From assembly GCA_029880325.1 (NCBI GenBank), contig JAOUOP010000050.1:1-56833 (forward strand): a stretch of 56,833 bases of DNA, read 5' to 3'. A model generated the notes under the pieces. The model ran no database searches and was not told the DNA's origin. It was given only the letters and a program-made list of their open reading frames with translations. Shown here one piece after another: positions 8,367 through 16,972 of this stretch; within the stretch, counting starts at the first letter, position 1, and each line of letters opens with the position of its first letter. The translations under genes were made by a program, and so were the position numbers. Source of the stretch: Myxococcales bacterium. GTDB lineage: Bacteria; Myxococcota_A; Polyangia; Polyangiales; JAFGIB01.

Positions 8367-8995
8367 TTACGGGGCCCGGTTTGAGCTGCTCGCCAGCTTC
8401 TTCGCCGAAGCCGGCGCCAGGTGATCAGGCCGAGCGGCAAAAGCCCCCAGGCGGTCCCTGGCAGCCCCACATTCGCGCCCAGGGCACTGCAGCTGGCACA
8501 CCCACCTTGGGCCGGCGGCTGCTTGTCGTCTTTTTCGGACTCGATCAGGGGCTTGGCGCCATGACCCCGCCCGGGGTCGACCGGCGTGGCGCCCATGCCG
8601 AGGGCGTCCAGATCGTCGCCGGCCTCGGCCATGGGTCGCGTGCGGGTACAACGACTGGCCTCCAGCCCACCCTCGCCCGGCTCGGCGTAGACCAGATAGC
8701 TCTGCCCGACCTGGAACGAATAGCCACAGGCGGCCGCGTCGGTCGCGGTGCCCAGGGTCAGCAGCTCGTCGCTCGCGCCCTTGAAGCTGCGCACCACCCA
8801 AAACCGCACCTGCAGGCGCCCCCCCTCGGCTTCGATGGCCTTCACCTGGCCCTCGAAGATCGCCGAAGCCCGCTGGCGCGCTTCGTCGAATCCCTGTTCG
8901 GCGCAGGAGCAGGCCTGGACGGCCCGAACCGGCGCGAGCCACAGCATCAAAGCACTGAGAGCCGCCAGTCGCGACACCTGACCTAAAATACTCAC
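8363..8995 (-). CDS. Secreted NTR-like protein with MYXO-CTERM-type anchor
   Basis: 210 aa. An N-terminal signal peptide ends near VQACSC; CSCAEQG...ASAIFEGQVKAIE and a later cysteine (AACGYSF) fit the NTR/TIMP-like fold found in bacterial secreted proteins. The C-terminus has the tripartite surface-sorting layout: cysteine motif GGCASCSA, hydrophobic helix (GTAWGLLPLGLITW), then an arginine cluster (RRLRRRS), as in MYXO-CTERM proteins of myxobacteria. The gene is predicted to be exported and cell-surface attached; its target is unknown. It supports assignment of the window to Myxococcota. Confidence 0.75.
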
Positions 8996-8996
8996 G

Positions 8997-9025
8997 TTGA
9001 CAGTCCTCGATCCCCTGATTACATA
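8997..9025 (+). promoter_or_regulatory. Sigma-70 promoter upstream of tRNA-Ser(GCU)
   Basis: TTGACA (8997-9002), 17-bp spacer, TACATA (9020-9025). It is about 75 bp from the tRNA, implying a transcribed leader that contains the hairpin at 9063-9090. It starts just outside the divergent MYXO-CTERM gene. Confidence 0.55.
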
Positions 9026-9062
9026 ACCCGCCTGTGGACCGGGCCGATAGGCACGCGCCCAC

Positions 9063-9090
9063 GAAATCCGGGGTTCAGATACCGGATTTC
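9063..9090. repeat. Perfect 8-bp inverted repeat in the tRNA leader
   Basis: GAAATCCG (9063-9070) and CGGATTTC (9083-9090) form a hairpin with a 12-nt loop, ending 9 bp before tRNA-Ser(GCU). No T-run follows. Confidence 0.55.
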
Positions 9091-9099
9091 AGGTCCCCT

Positions 9100-9190
<91 letters not shown>

Positions 9191-9240
9191 GAGCTTCTTT
9201 TGACCCGGAGGCACGCAACCCGGGTCGGGTCAACCCGGGT

Positions 9241-9267
9241 CAACCCGGGCCTATTGGCCCCGGGTCG
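9241..9267. terminator. GC-rich hairpin between tRNA-Ser(GCU) and the aldolase gene
   Basis: ACCCGGGCC-TATT-GGCCCCGGGT is an almost perfect hairpin; it is preceded by a repeated GGGTCAACCC unit. It sits between converging transcription units and could stop both. No clear T-run. Confidence 0.45.
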
Positions 9268-9280
9268 AGCCCAACGCGCT

Positions 9281-10189
9281 TCAGCTCCCGAAGATCTCCA
9301 TCGCGCTCTGCAGCAGGCCGACGCCATCGGCGCGAGTGCGCTGGAAGGAGTTGCGGCCCATGATGGTGCCGTAGCCGCCACCGGCGTGGATCTGGCGCAG
9401 CTCCTCGAGCACCGCGTCGGTGCCCTTGGCCGGGCCGCCCGAGAAGATCACGATGCGGCGGCCATTGAAGGCGGCCTGCACCACGTGGCGGATGCGATCG
9501 GCCAGCGTGTCCTTGGCCACACCCTCGTAGGACTTGCGCGCGGCCTCCTGCTCGATATGGGCGGTGGGCGGCTTGACCTTGACGATGTGGGCGCCGAGCT
9601 GACAGGCGATGTGGGCGGCGTAGGCCACCACGTCCAGGGCGGTCTCGCCCTCCTTGGAAAGCCCCGCGCCGCGCGGATAGGACCAGATCACCGAGGGCAG
9701 CCCCACCGCACGCGCCTCGGCGATCAGCTCGCGGATTTCGCCGTACATCTCGTTGCGGTGGCCCGAGCCGGGGTAGATCGTGAAGCCGATGGCGCTGCAT
9801 CCCAGGCGCAGCGCGTCTTCCACCCCCGAGGTCACCGCCGAGTAGGGCTCGTCGGGACCGCCCACCGAGTCGCTGTTGTTGACCTTCAGGATCAGCGGCA
9901 GCCGCCCGGCGTACTTGGGCGCCGCCGCCTCGATGAAGCCCAGGGGCGCAGCGTAGGCATTGCACCCGGCCTCCACCGCCAGGCTCGGGTGGTACTCGGG
10001 GTCGTAGCCGTCGGGATTGGGGGCGAAGCTGCGCGCCGGGCCGTGCTCGAAGCCCTGGTCGACCGGCAGGATCACGAGCTTGCCGGTGCCCGCAAGGGTG
10101 CCGGTGCCGAGCAGGCGGCGCAGGTTGGCGAGCACACCCGGGCTCTCCGAGGCGTAGTTTTGCAGTAGTTCTTCGACGGCGTTGCTCAT
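9281..10189 (-). CDS. fbaB: Class I fructose-bisphosphate aldolase (DhnA/FbaB type)
   Basis: 302 aa from the ATG at 10189, chosen for its GGAGAAG ribosome site; an in-frame ATG lies 42 nt upstream. Cleaves fructose-1,6-bisphosphate to dihydroxyacetone phosphate and glyceraldehyde-3-phosphate by a Schiff-base mechanism. The TIM-barrel pattern of the archaeal/bacterial class I enzymes is clear: LPVDQGFEHGP (41-51), GFTIYPGSG, WSYPRG, HIVKVKPP with the likely Schiff-base lysine at K204 or K206, and IFSGGPAKG for phosphate binding. tRNA-Ser(UGA) lies 60 bp upstream on the same strand and may share its transcript. Confidence 0.93.
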   Translation of the reverse strand: MSNAVEELLQNYASESPGVLANLRRLLGTGTLAGTGKLVILPVDQGFEHGPARSFAPNPDGYDPEYHPSLAVEAGCNAYAAPLGFIEAAAPKYAGRLPLILKVNNSDSVGGPDEPYSAVTSGVEDALRLGCSAIGFTIYPGSGHRNEMYGEIRELIAEARAVGLPSVIWSYPRGAGLSKEGETALDVVAYAAHIACQLGAHIVKVKPPTAHIEQEAARKSYEGVAKDTLADRIRHVVQAAFNGRRIVIFSGGPAKGTDAVLEELRQIHAGGGYGTIMGRNSFQRTRADGVGLLQSAMEIFGS

Positions 10190-10248
10190 GCTGGTCTTCT
10201 CCGGGCTGCGTTTCAGCGCGTGGACCCGCAATGGGCCATCGGCTGAAG

Positions 10249-10338
<90 letters not shown>

Positions 10339-10362
10339 TCGAAACTTCCGTGTCGCGGCGAC

Positions 10363-10390
10363 ACCATACACACCGCCGGGGCGCCGTCAA
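10363..10390 (-). promoter_or_regulatory. Sigma-70 promoter of tRNA-Ser(UGA)
   Basis: On the minus strand TTGACG (10385-10390), 16-bp spacer, TATGGT (10363-10368). The -35 box overlaps the stop codon of the upstream CDP-alcohol phosphatidyltransferase gene. Confidence 0.65.
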
Positions 10391-11388
10391 TCGGCCGCCG
10401 GCCAGGGCTCCGGCGCCAGCCCCAGGGCTTCGAGTTCCGCGAGCGTGCGCCGGCTGGCGCGGCGCTGCCACAGCACCACCGCGATGAAGAGGGCGTTGCC
10501 CAAAAGCAGGCGCAACCACAGGTAGAGTTCCAGGCGGTCGAACATGCCGCAGATGGCCATGGTGTAGCTGTGGGGGGCCAGCGAGATCATGGCCCACAGG
10601 CGTATCGGGCCGCGGTTGTGGCGCGCGTAGCTCGCCACCGTCTCGGCGCTGACGCGGAAGCTCAGCTGGCCGCGCAGCCCGATCGGATCGAGCAGACGGA
10701 CCAGGCGGGTCTGGCCGCGCACCAATCCGATGTACATCTCGGTCGCGAAGCGGTGGATCCACGGCGCCCCCTGTGCGCGCAGGGCCGGCCCGCGCGCCTC
10801 CACCTCGGAGAGGCGCTCGGGCTGGCCGTCCCAGTCGGGGCGCGTGCGCTGCAGAAATGACTCCTTGTAGTAGTCGTAGAGTTCGATGTGCAGCACGGCC
10901 GAGACGACCGTGGGCACGGCCAGCAAGAGATATGAGGCGTCGTGGTGCTTGACCCAGATGTGATAGAAGGCCGGCACCACCGTGGCCGCCGCCACCACCG
11001 CGTCGGCCGAGCCGTCCAGGGAGCGGCCGAGCTCTGAAAAGAGCTGCTTGGCGCGGGCCAGGATCCCATCGGCGCCGTCGAGAATGGCGCTGGACCACAA
11101 AAGCACGCCCCCCCAGACCATCATGGTCGGGCTGCCTTCAAGCCAGCAGGCGCCGGCGGCAATACCCACCAGCATGGCCAACAGCGTGATCTGATTGGGC
11201 GTGATCGGGGTGCGGTAGATCAGGGCGACCAGGCCGTAGGCCAAGGGCCGATGCAGCCACAGGTTGATCGGATCTTCGACCGCCCGCGATTTCAGGACGG
11301 AAGCAAAGGGCGGCAGGGCGGGGGTGACCATGGTGGGCACGGGGCGATTGGCGGCGATCTGCGCCGACAGCGGCCCGGCGCGCGGCAT
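10387..11388 (-). CDS. CDP-alcohol phosphatidyltransferase family membrane protein
   Basis: 333 aa. The diagnostic active-site motif DG-x2-AR-x8-G-x3-D-x3-D is complete (DGILAR...G...D...D within the segment after SSAILDGA). Several transmembrane helices flank it. The family transfers a phosphoalcohol from a CDP-alcohol to an acceptor alcohol in phospholipid or inositol-phosphate synthesis; the specific substrate cannot be read. The ATG at 11388 is preceded by GAGGG, while an internal ATG 57 nt downstream has no obvious ribosome site. Confidence 0.85.
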   Translation of the reverse strand: MPRAGPLSAQIAANRPVPTMVTPALPPFASVLKSRAVEDPINLWLHRPLAYGLVALIYRTPITPNQITLLAMLVGIAAGACWLEGSPTMMVWGGVLLWSSAILDGADGILARAKQLFSELGRSLDGSADAVVAAATVVPAFYHIWVKHHDASYLLLAVPTVVSAVLHIELYDYYKESFLQRTRPDWDGQPERLSEVEARGPALRAQGAPWIHRFATEMYIGLVRGQTRLVRLLDPIGLRGQLSFRVSAETVASYARHNRGPIRLWAMISLAPHSYTMAICGMFDRLELYLWLRLLLGNALFIAVVLWQRRASRRTLAELEALGLAPEPWPAAD

Positions 11389-11496
11389 CGGCGACGCCCT
11401 CGCTGGCCGGCATTATGTACGGGGCCGAGCCCATGACAAGCGATGACGGCCGCAGCCATTGCCGCAAGCGCCCCCATGCCCCATATTCGCGCCGCC

Positions 11497-11952
11497 ATGT
11501 CGATCGCCTTCCAGCTTCTGCTCATCGTTCACGTGCTGGCAGCCATGCTTTGGTTCGGCGGCGCCGTCTTCGCGCCGCGACGGCTGCGCGAGGCGCTCGA
11601 ACTCGCGCCTGCCGCCGGCGAGCCCCTCTTGGCCTCCTGGGCTCGCCAGAGCCGGATCTTCGCGGCCTGCGCCACGCTGGTGGTGCTGACCGGCGTGGCC
11701 ATGGTGCCGGTGCGCTTCGGCGGCTTCGGCGCCCTGCCCGTGCGCTTCCACGTGGCGCTGACCCTGAGCCTCGTGTGGTGGCTGGTGGGCACCCTGCTGA
11801 CGCGTCGCAACGGGCTGCTGGCGATCGAGGCCATGCGCGGCGGGGGCGGGGCCGACAAGGCGCGCGCCTTTGCCCGTCGCGTGGGCATGTTCGGCGGCAT
11901 CGAGCATCTTCTTTTTACGGTCAACGCGGTGCTGATGCTGTGGCGGCTGTGA
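11497..11952 (+). CDS. Four-helix integral membrane protein
   Basis: 151 aa from the ATG at 11497 (an in-frame ATG at 11443 would add 18 residues). Four predicted membrane helices, the first (AFQLLLIVHVLAAMLWFGGAVF) with a histidine, and an arginine-rich loop (RREA-like; LLTRRNGLL). It resembles small CopD/DUF2269-like membrane proteins but no specific family is claimed. Its stop codon overlaps the GTG start of queE (GTGA), so they are translationally coupled. Confidence 0.65.
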   Translation: MSIAFQLLLIVHVLAAMLWFGGAVFAPRRLREALELAPAAGEPLLASWARQSRIFAACATLVVLTGVAMVPVRFGGFGALPVRFHVALTLSLVWWLVGTLLTRRNGLLAIEAMRGGGGADKARAFARRVGMFGGIEHLLFTVNAVLMLWRL

Positions 11953-12635
11953 ACGCCGGAGCCGAAGCGGCGACGCATGAGCGCGCAGCCGCGAGCGTGG
12001 TCGTGCACGAGATCTACGCTTCGGTGCAGGGCGAATCGAGCCGCGCCGGCCGCCCCTGCACGCTTGTGCGGCTGAGCGGCTGCAACCTGCGCTGCAGCTA
12101 CTGCGACACGCCCCAGGCCTTCCACGGCGGCAGCCGCATGGCGGTCGGGGCCGCGGTCGAAAAGGCCCTGAGCTTCGGTACCGAGCTGGTGCTCGTCACC
12201 GGTGGCGAGCCGCTGCTTCAACCCGGAGTTCATGCCCTGATGGGCGCGCTCTGCGATGCGGGCAAAGAGGTGATGCTCGAGACCAGCGGTGAGCGCGACG
12301 TGGGCGAAGTCGATGCCCGCGTGGTCCGGGTCATCGATCTAAAAGCCCCCAGCAGCGGCGAGTGCCAGCGCAATCGCATGGAAAATCTCGAGATCTTGCG
12401 CGGGAGCGACGAGCTGAAGTTCGTGCTCGGCGATCGCGAGGACTACCTTTGGGCGCGCGCCCTGATCGGGCAAGAGCAGTTGCACACGCGGGTGGCGGAG
12501 GTGCTGCTGGGTTGCGTCCACGGCGCCCTCGAGCCGCGCGAGCTGGTCGCCTGGGTGCTGGAGGACCGGCTGCCGGTACGCGTCCAGCTGCAGCTGCACA
12601 AATACATCTGGTCGCCCGATACCCAGGGCGTATAA
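11949..12635 (+). CDS. queE: 7-carboxy-7-deazaguanine synthase (radical SAM)
   Basis: 228 aa from a GTG overlapping the upstream stop. Converts 6-carboxytetrahydropterin to 7-carboxy-7-deazaguanine in queuosine biosynthesis. N-terminal EIYASVQGESSRAGRPC, then the cluster motif C-N-L-R-C-S-Y-C with D after it, TGGEPLLQ for SAM binding, and the C-terminal region QLHKYIW are all family hallmarks. The start was placed at 11949 because the longer open frame upstream is out of register with the real membrane-protein gene. Other queuosine genes are not nearby. Confidence 0.92.
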   Translation: MNAGAEAATHERAAASVVVHEIYASVQGESSRAGRPCTLVRLSGCNLRCSYCDTPQAFHGGSRMAVGAAVEKALSFGTELVLVTGGEPLLQPGVHALMGALCDAGKEVMLETSGERDVGEVDARVVRVIDLKAPSSGECQRNRMENLEILRGSDELKFVLGDREDYLWARALIGQEQLHTRVAEVLLGCVHGALEPRELVAWVLEDRLPVRVQLQLHKYIWSPDTQGV

Positions 12636-12646
12636 GGCGAGCGTTC

Positions 12647-13060
12647 ATGTTTCATCGCGAGGATCTCGAGCTACGCACCGAGGGACGAAGGACCTATGAC
12701 GTCACCCAAAAGGTGCAGGCGGTGGTGACGCACTCCGGCCTCGAGGCCGGGCTGTGCACGGTCTTCATCCACCACACCAGCGCCTCCTTGATCATCACCG
12801 AAAACGCTGACCCCGCGGTCCATCGCGACCTCGAGGCCTTCATCGCGCGCCTGGTGCCCGACGGCGACCCGCTCTACGAACACACCGACGAAGGCCCCGA
12901 CGACATGGCCTCCCACGTGCGCAGCGTGCTGACCCAAACCTCGATCACCGTGCCGGTGCGCGCCGGTCGCTGCGATCTCGGTACCTGGCAAAGCATTTAC
13001 CTGTGGGAGCATCGCCACGCGCCCCATCGCCGTCGGCTGAGCGTGAGCGTGGTCGGCTGA
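12647..13060 (+). CDS. YjbQ family protein (secondary thiamine-phosphate synthase-like)
   Basis: 137 aa, ATG 11 bp after queE. The core FIHHTSASLIITENADPAVH, DGDPLYEHTDEGPDDMASH and the C-terminal GTWQSIYLWEHR are the invariant segments of the UPF0047/YjbQ family. Members form trimers and E. coli YjbQ shows weak thiamine-phosphate synthase activity, but the true role is not settled. Probably co-transcribed with queE and the downstream methyltransferase. Confidence 0.88.
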   Translation: MFHREDLELRTEGRRTYDVTQKVQAVVTHSGLEAGLCTVFIHHTSASLIITENADPAVHRDLEAFIARLVPDGDPLYEHTDEGPDDMASHVRSVLTQTSITVPVRAGRCDLGTWQSIYLWEHRHAPHRRRLSVSVVG

Positions 13061-13093
13061 GCCGAGTTCGGTCGAGTGCGCGAGGGCAGCGGC

Positions 13094-13705
13094 ATGGCAC
13101 ACAAGCCAACCAAGGGCGACCCTGGGCGCTTTGATCGTCGGTATTACCAGCGCTTCTACCGCGACCCGGCCACGCGCGTGACCACGCCGCGCGAGATCGA
13201 ACGGCTGGCGAACTTCGTCGACGCCTATTTGCGCTACCTGCAACTACCGGTCAAGCGCGTGCTCGACGCCGGCTGCGGCCTCGGCTACTGGCACAGGGCC
13301 CTTGCCAAGCTGCGGCCACAGGCGCGCTATACGGGCATCGAGCTGAGCCCCTATTTGTGCCAGCGCTACGGCTGGATCAAAGCCTCGGTGGTCGACTACC
13401 GGCCCCGCGGCCGCTTCGACCTGGTGATCTGCCAGGGCGTCTTGCAGTACCTGGACGCGCAGCAAGCCTCCGCCGCCATCGAAAACCTGGCCGGGCTGTG
13501 CCGCGGCGTGCTCTACCTGGAGGTGCTGACGGCCGAGGACTGGGCCGAGCACTGCGATCGGGGTGCCAGCGACGGCGACGTGCATCGCCGGCCGGCGGCC
13601 TTTTATCGGCGGCGGCTGGGCAAGCACTTTCGTTGCCTGGGCGGCGGCCTGTGGCTGAACCGCGAGGCGCCCACGGTGCTCTACACCCTGGAAACCGCCG
13701 ATTGA
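13094..13705 (+). CDS. SAM-dependent methyltransferase
   Basis: 203 aa from the ATG at 13094 (GAGGG just upstream; an in-frame GTG lies at 13076). Class I Rossmann methyltransferase: motif I VLDAGCGLGYWHRAL, acidic post-I residue in YTGIELSPYL, and LVICQGVLQYLD as motif IV. The substrate is not recognisable. Located 33 bp after the YjbQ gene, likely in the same operon. Confidence 0.82.
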   Translation: MAHKPTKGDPGRFDRRYYQRFYRDPATRVTTPREIERLANFVDAYLRYLQLPVKRVLDAGCGLGYWHRALAKLRPQARYTGIELSPYLCQRYGWIKASVVDYRPRGRFDLVICQGVLQYLDAQQASAAIENLAGLCRGVLYLEVLTAEDWAEHCDRGASDGDVHRRPAAFYRRRLGKHFRCLGGGLWLNREAPTVLYTLETAD

Positions 13706-13740
13706 ATCGCGCCTACCCGGATGCGACACTGCGCCGCGCA

Positions 13741-14718
13741 ATGACGTCGGCAGAGCCCCAACGGACGCTTTTTCCCTCCACCGAACCCTTCGCGGTGGGC
13801 CGGCTGGGTGTGGGCGACGGCCACGAACTCTACTACGAAGAGTTCGGGCGCCGCGACGGCAAGCCCGCCGTCTTCCTGCACGGCGGACCCGGCGGCGGCT
13901 GCAATCGCACCCAGAGCCGCTTCTGGGATCCCCAGCGCTACCGCGTGGTTCTCTTCGACCAGCGTGGCTGCGGCAAGAGCACCCCCCACGCCAGCCTCGA
14001 ACACAACACCACCTGGCATCTGGTCGAGGACATCGAGGCCCTGCGCAAGCACCTGGGCATCCCGCGCTGGCAGGTCTTCGGCGGCAGCTGGGGCAGCACC
14101 CTCGCCCTGGCCTACGCCCAGCGCTACCCCGAGGCGGTCACCGAGATGGTGCTGCGCGGCGTGTTCCTGCTGCGCAAGCGCGAGATCGATTGGTTCTACC
14201 AGGAGGGCGCCAGCCGCATCTTCCCCGAGGCCTGGCAGCGCTACCTGGAGCCCATCGACGCCCATGAACGCGACGATCTAATCAGCGCCTATTACGCGCG
14301 CCTGACCGGCGACGACCGGGAGCTGCAGCTCAAGGCCGCGCGCGCCTGGAGCGTGTGGGAGGGCTCGACCAGCACGCTGCAGCCCAACCCCGTGATGCAA
14401 ACCGCCATGGCGCGCGAGAGCTTCGCCCTGGCCTTCGCGCGCATCGAATGCCACTACTTCAAGCATCGGGGCTTCTTTGAGCGCGACGGTCAGCTGCTCG
14501 AGGGCGTCGAGCGCCTGCGCGACATCCCGGCGGTGATCGTCCAGGGCCGCTACGACATCGTGTGCCCGGCCGAAAGCGCCTACGCCCTGCACCAGGCCTG
14601 GCCCGGCTCCGAGCTTTTCATCGCCCCCTGCGCCGGCCACTCGGCCTTCGAGTCGGAGATCCTGCACCACCTGATCGGCGCCACCGAGCGCTTCGCCAGC
14701 GGCCCTGCAAACACTTGA
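13741..14718 (+). CDS. pip: Proline iminopeptidase
   Basis: 325 aa. Alpha/beta-hydrolase that removes N-terminal proline. The oxyanion segment HGGPGGG, the FDQRGCGKS turn, the nucleophile elbow GGSWGSTLAL, the catalytic-acid region QGRYDIVCP and the histidine in APCAGHSAFE match the S33 peptidase family, as do NTTWHLVEDIEALRKHLGI and the cap segment ending in HYFKHRGFF. The start at 13741 leaves the usual short N-terminus before the ERF-like PFAVGRLGVGDGH region. Confidence 0.93.
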   Translation: MTSAEPQRTLFPSTEPFAVGRLGVGDGHELYYEEFGRRDGKPAVFLHGGPGGGCNRTQSRFWDPQRYRVVLFDQRGCGKSTPHASLEHNTTWHLVEDIEALRKHLGIPRWQVFGGSWGSTLALAYAQRYPEAVTEMVLRGVFLLRKREIDWFYQEGASRIFPEAWQRYLEPIDAHERDDLISAYYARLTGDDRELQLKAARAWSVWEGSTSTLQPNPVMQTAMARESFALAFARIECHYFKHRGFFERDGQLLEGVERLRDIPAVIVQGRYDIVCPAESAYALHQAWPGSELFIAPCAGHSAFESEILHHLIGATERFASGPANT

Positions 14719-14748
14719 CCCTGGGCTTGACCGCCGCACAATTGACGG

Positions 14749-15672
14749 GTGGGACAACTCTTCGAAGCGCTGCCGGCGGAAGTCTCGGTCTACGAAGTGG
14801 GGCCGCGCGACGGCCTGCAAAATGAACCGGCCGCGGTCGGCACGGTGCACAAGCTGCGGCTCATCGAAGCGCTGATCGGAGCCGGACTCGAGCGCATCGA
14901 GATCACCAGCTTCGTGGCGCCGCGCTGGATTCCCCAGCTCTCGGATGCCGACGAGCTGAGCCACATGCTGCGCGACCGCCAGGGGCTTCGTCTCAGCGCC
15001 CTGTGCCCCAATCGCCGCGGCCTCGAGCGCGCCATCGCCGCCGGCATCGGCGAGGTCGCCGTCTTCATCAGCGCCAGCGAGACCCACAACCGGCGCAACG
15101 TCAACAAGTCCATCGAAGACACCCTGGCCGTCTTCGCTGAATTCCTGCCCGAGGCCCTGGGTGCGGGCCTTCGCGTGCGCGGCTACGTCTCGACCACCTG
15201 GGGTTGTCCCTACGAGGGCGAGGTGGCGCCGGCGGCCGTGCGCAGCCTGGTCGGCCGCCTGCTCGAGCTGGGCTGCTACGAGATCTCGCTGGGCGACACC
15301 ATCGGCCTGGGCACGCCGCTTCAGACCAAGCGCATCCTGCAACACCTCTTCGCCGAGATCCCCGCCGAGCGCCTGGCCATGCACATGCACGACACCCGCG
15401 GCCAGGCCCTGGCCAATGTGCTGGTCGGCCTCGAGCTGGGCATCCGCACCTTCGACGCCGCCATCGGCGGCCTGGGCGGCTGTCCCTACGCCCCCGGCGC
15501 CTCGGGCAACCTGGCCACCGAGGACCTGGTCTACATGCTGTCGAATATGGGCATCGAGACCGGCATCGACAGCGAGAAGCTGTGGGAAGCGGGTCGCCTG
15601 GCCGGCGCCCTGGTCAATCGCCCACTACCGGGGCGCGTGCATCGGGCGGGCCTGCGCGCGCTGGAAACCTGA
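14749..15672 (+). CDS. mvaB: Hydroxymethylglutaryl-CoA lyase
   Basis: 307 aa, GTG start 30 bp after pip. Cleaves HMG-CoA to acetoacetate and acetyl-CoA in leucine degradation or ketone metabolism. EVGPRDGLQNE (16-26) with the catalytic R20-D21, SFVAPRWIPQLSDA, the active-site glycine-cysteine loop GGLGGCPYAPGASGN, and metal-binding HMHDT are all present. No other leucine-catabolism gene is adjacent. Confidence 0.93.
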   Translation: MGQLFEALPAEVSVYEVGPRDGLQNEPAAVGTVHKLRLIEALIGAGLERIEITSFVAPRWIPQLSDADELSHMLRDRQGLRLSALCPNRRGLERAIAAGIGEVAVFISASETHNRRNVNKSIEDTLAVFAEFLPEALGAGLRVRGYVSTTWGCPYEGEVAPAAVRSLVGRLLELGCYEISLGDTIGLGTPLQTKRILQHLFAEIPAERLAMHMHDTRGQALANVLVGLELGIRTFDAAIGGLGGCPYAPGASGNLATEDLVYMLSNMGIETGIDSEKLWEAGRLAGALVNRPLPGRVHRAGLRALET

Positions 15673-15731
15673 CGGCGAGCGCCAAACCGCGCCCCTGTAC
15701 TCGGGGCGGCCGGCGAGTATGATGCGCGCCC

Positions 15732-16568
15732 ATGTCGCCCAAGCCCCGTGCGTGCGCGCTCTGCGCCACGCTGTCCGCGCTCGCCGCAGCTGTCTGCCTG
15801 TCGGCAGCCTGTGCCCCGACCTCGCGCGCCGGCGTGCGGCAGGAGGTGATCCCGACGCCGTCGGTGCTGCGTCTGGGCGGCGAGCAGGGCCCCGAGCGCG
15901 TCGCCGTGCGCGCCATCTACGTGCTCTTCCAGGGCGCCGAGGGGGCACCGCCGAGCATCGAGCGCAGCAAAGGCGAAGCCCAAAAGCGCGCCCGCGCCGT
16001 CGCCGACTCCGCCCAGGGCGAGCGCGAGTCCTTCGTCGAGCTGGAGATGAAGTACAGCGACAGACCACCCCTCAAAGACGGCGGCGGCCCCGGCGTGCTG
16101 CTCGAGCGCGGCAGCGGCCTGTTGCCCCCCGAAGCCGAAGCCGCGGCCTTTTGCTTGAAAGTGGGCGAGGTCAGCGGAGCCCTCGAAACCGTCTCCGGCT
16201 TCGTGATCGTCAAGCGCACGGCCGAACCCGAAGCCGCCACCCAAGAGGTTCGCATCGGCGCCCGGCATATCCTGGTGGCCTATGCGGGCTCCGAGCGCGC
16301 CAGCCCCGAGGTCACGCGCACGCGCGAGCAGGCGCGCACGCTCGCCATCGACATCGTCAAACGCGCCCGCGCTGGCGAAGACTGGGACGCGCTCTGGAAG
16401 GAGCACTCCGACGAACCGGGGGGCCGCCCCGGCGGCGACCTGGGCCTCTTCGGCCATGGCGTGATGGTCCCTTCGTTCGAGCAAGCGGCGTTTGCGCTCG
16501 AAGTCGATCAGGTCAGCGACGTCATCGAGACCCCCTTCGGCTTCCACGTCATCCAGCGCACAAAGTAA
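15732..16568 (+). CDS. Parvulin-type peptidyl-prolyl isomerase lipoprotein with two rotamase domains
   Basis: 278 aa. Signal peptide with lipobox LSAAC (C at about residue 27), then two repeats of the parvulin fold: a degenerate first copy (AIYVLFQG...SFVELEMKYSD...GGGPGVLLERG) and a better second copy (ARHILVAYAG...DALWKEHSDEP...GGDLGLFGHGVMVPSFEQAAFAL...ETPFGFHVIQR). Such proteins assist folding of exported proteins at the membrane. The first domain's weaker match suggests a structural role. Confidence 0.87.
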   Translation: MSPKPRACALCATLSALAAAVCLSAACAPTSRAGVRQEVIPTPSVLRLGGEQGPERVAVRAIYVLFQGAEGAPPSIERSKGEAQKRARAVADSAQGERESFVELEMKYSDRPPLKDGGGPGVLLERGSGLLPPEAEAAAFCLKVGEVSGALETVSGFVIVKRTAEPEAATQEVRIGARHILVAYAGSERASPEVTRTREQARTLAIDIVKRARAGEDWDALWKEHSDEPGGRPGGDLGLFGHGVMVPSFEQAAFALEVDQVSDVIETPFGFHVIQRTK

Positions 16569-16595
16569 CGCCCATGCGCCCATAGCCAACCTGGC

Positions 16596-16949
16596 TCAGG
16601 CATGAGCGCCCGCCACGGCCGGGCCTTCGCCAGCTGCGGCGGTGCCGCCATCCTGGTCCGAAGCGCGCAGCGGGAAGCGCAGGCCGAACACGGTGCCCGG
16701 CGGCCCCGAGACTTCCAGCATCCCGTCGAGCTGGTCGGCAAGGCCCGAGACGACGACCATGCCCAGCGTCTCACGGGTCCGTGCCGAGACTGCGCCCATG
16801 CCGACTCCATCGTCGACCACGGAAAGTAGCCCGTGGGACCCTTCGACCCGAAAGCGCACCTCGATGGTTCCCTTGCGACCTTCCGCGATGAGAACTCGCG
16901 GGCAATTGATACGCCGGGGGTCAGGCCCTGCCCTTGGCTTCGCAGCCAC
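16596..16949 (-). pseudogene. Remnant of a histidine kinase ATP-binding domain
   Basis: 117 aa open frame. It encodes only the C-terminal part of an HATPase domain of the HisKA_2/HWE type: SVVDDGVGMG (G1-box-like), an RTRETLGMVVVSGLADQL segment (G2-like) and GTVFGLRFPL at the end. The dimerisation domain, phosphoacceptor histidine and N-box are missing, and upstream sequence is taken by the next gene's 5' end. I read this as a 5'-truncated relic rather than a functional protein. A free-standing ATPase fragment cannot be excluded. Confidence 0.55.
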
Positions 16950-16972
16950 GCCCGGGTAGGGGATGCGGAGGC

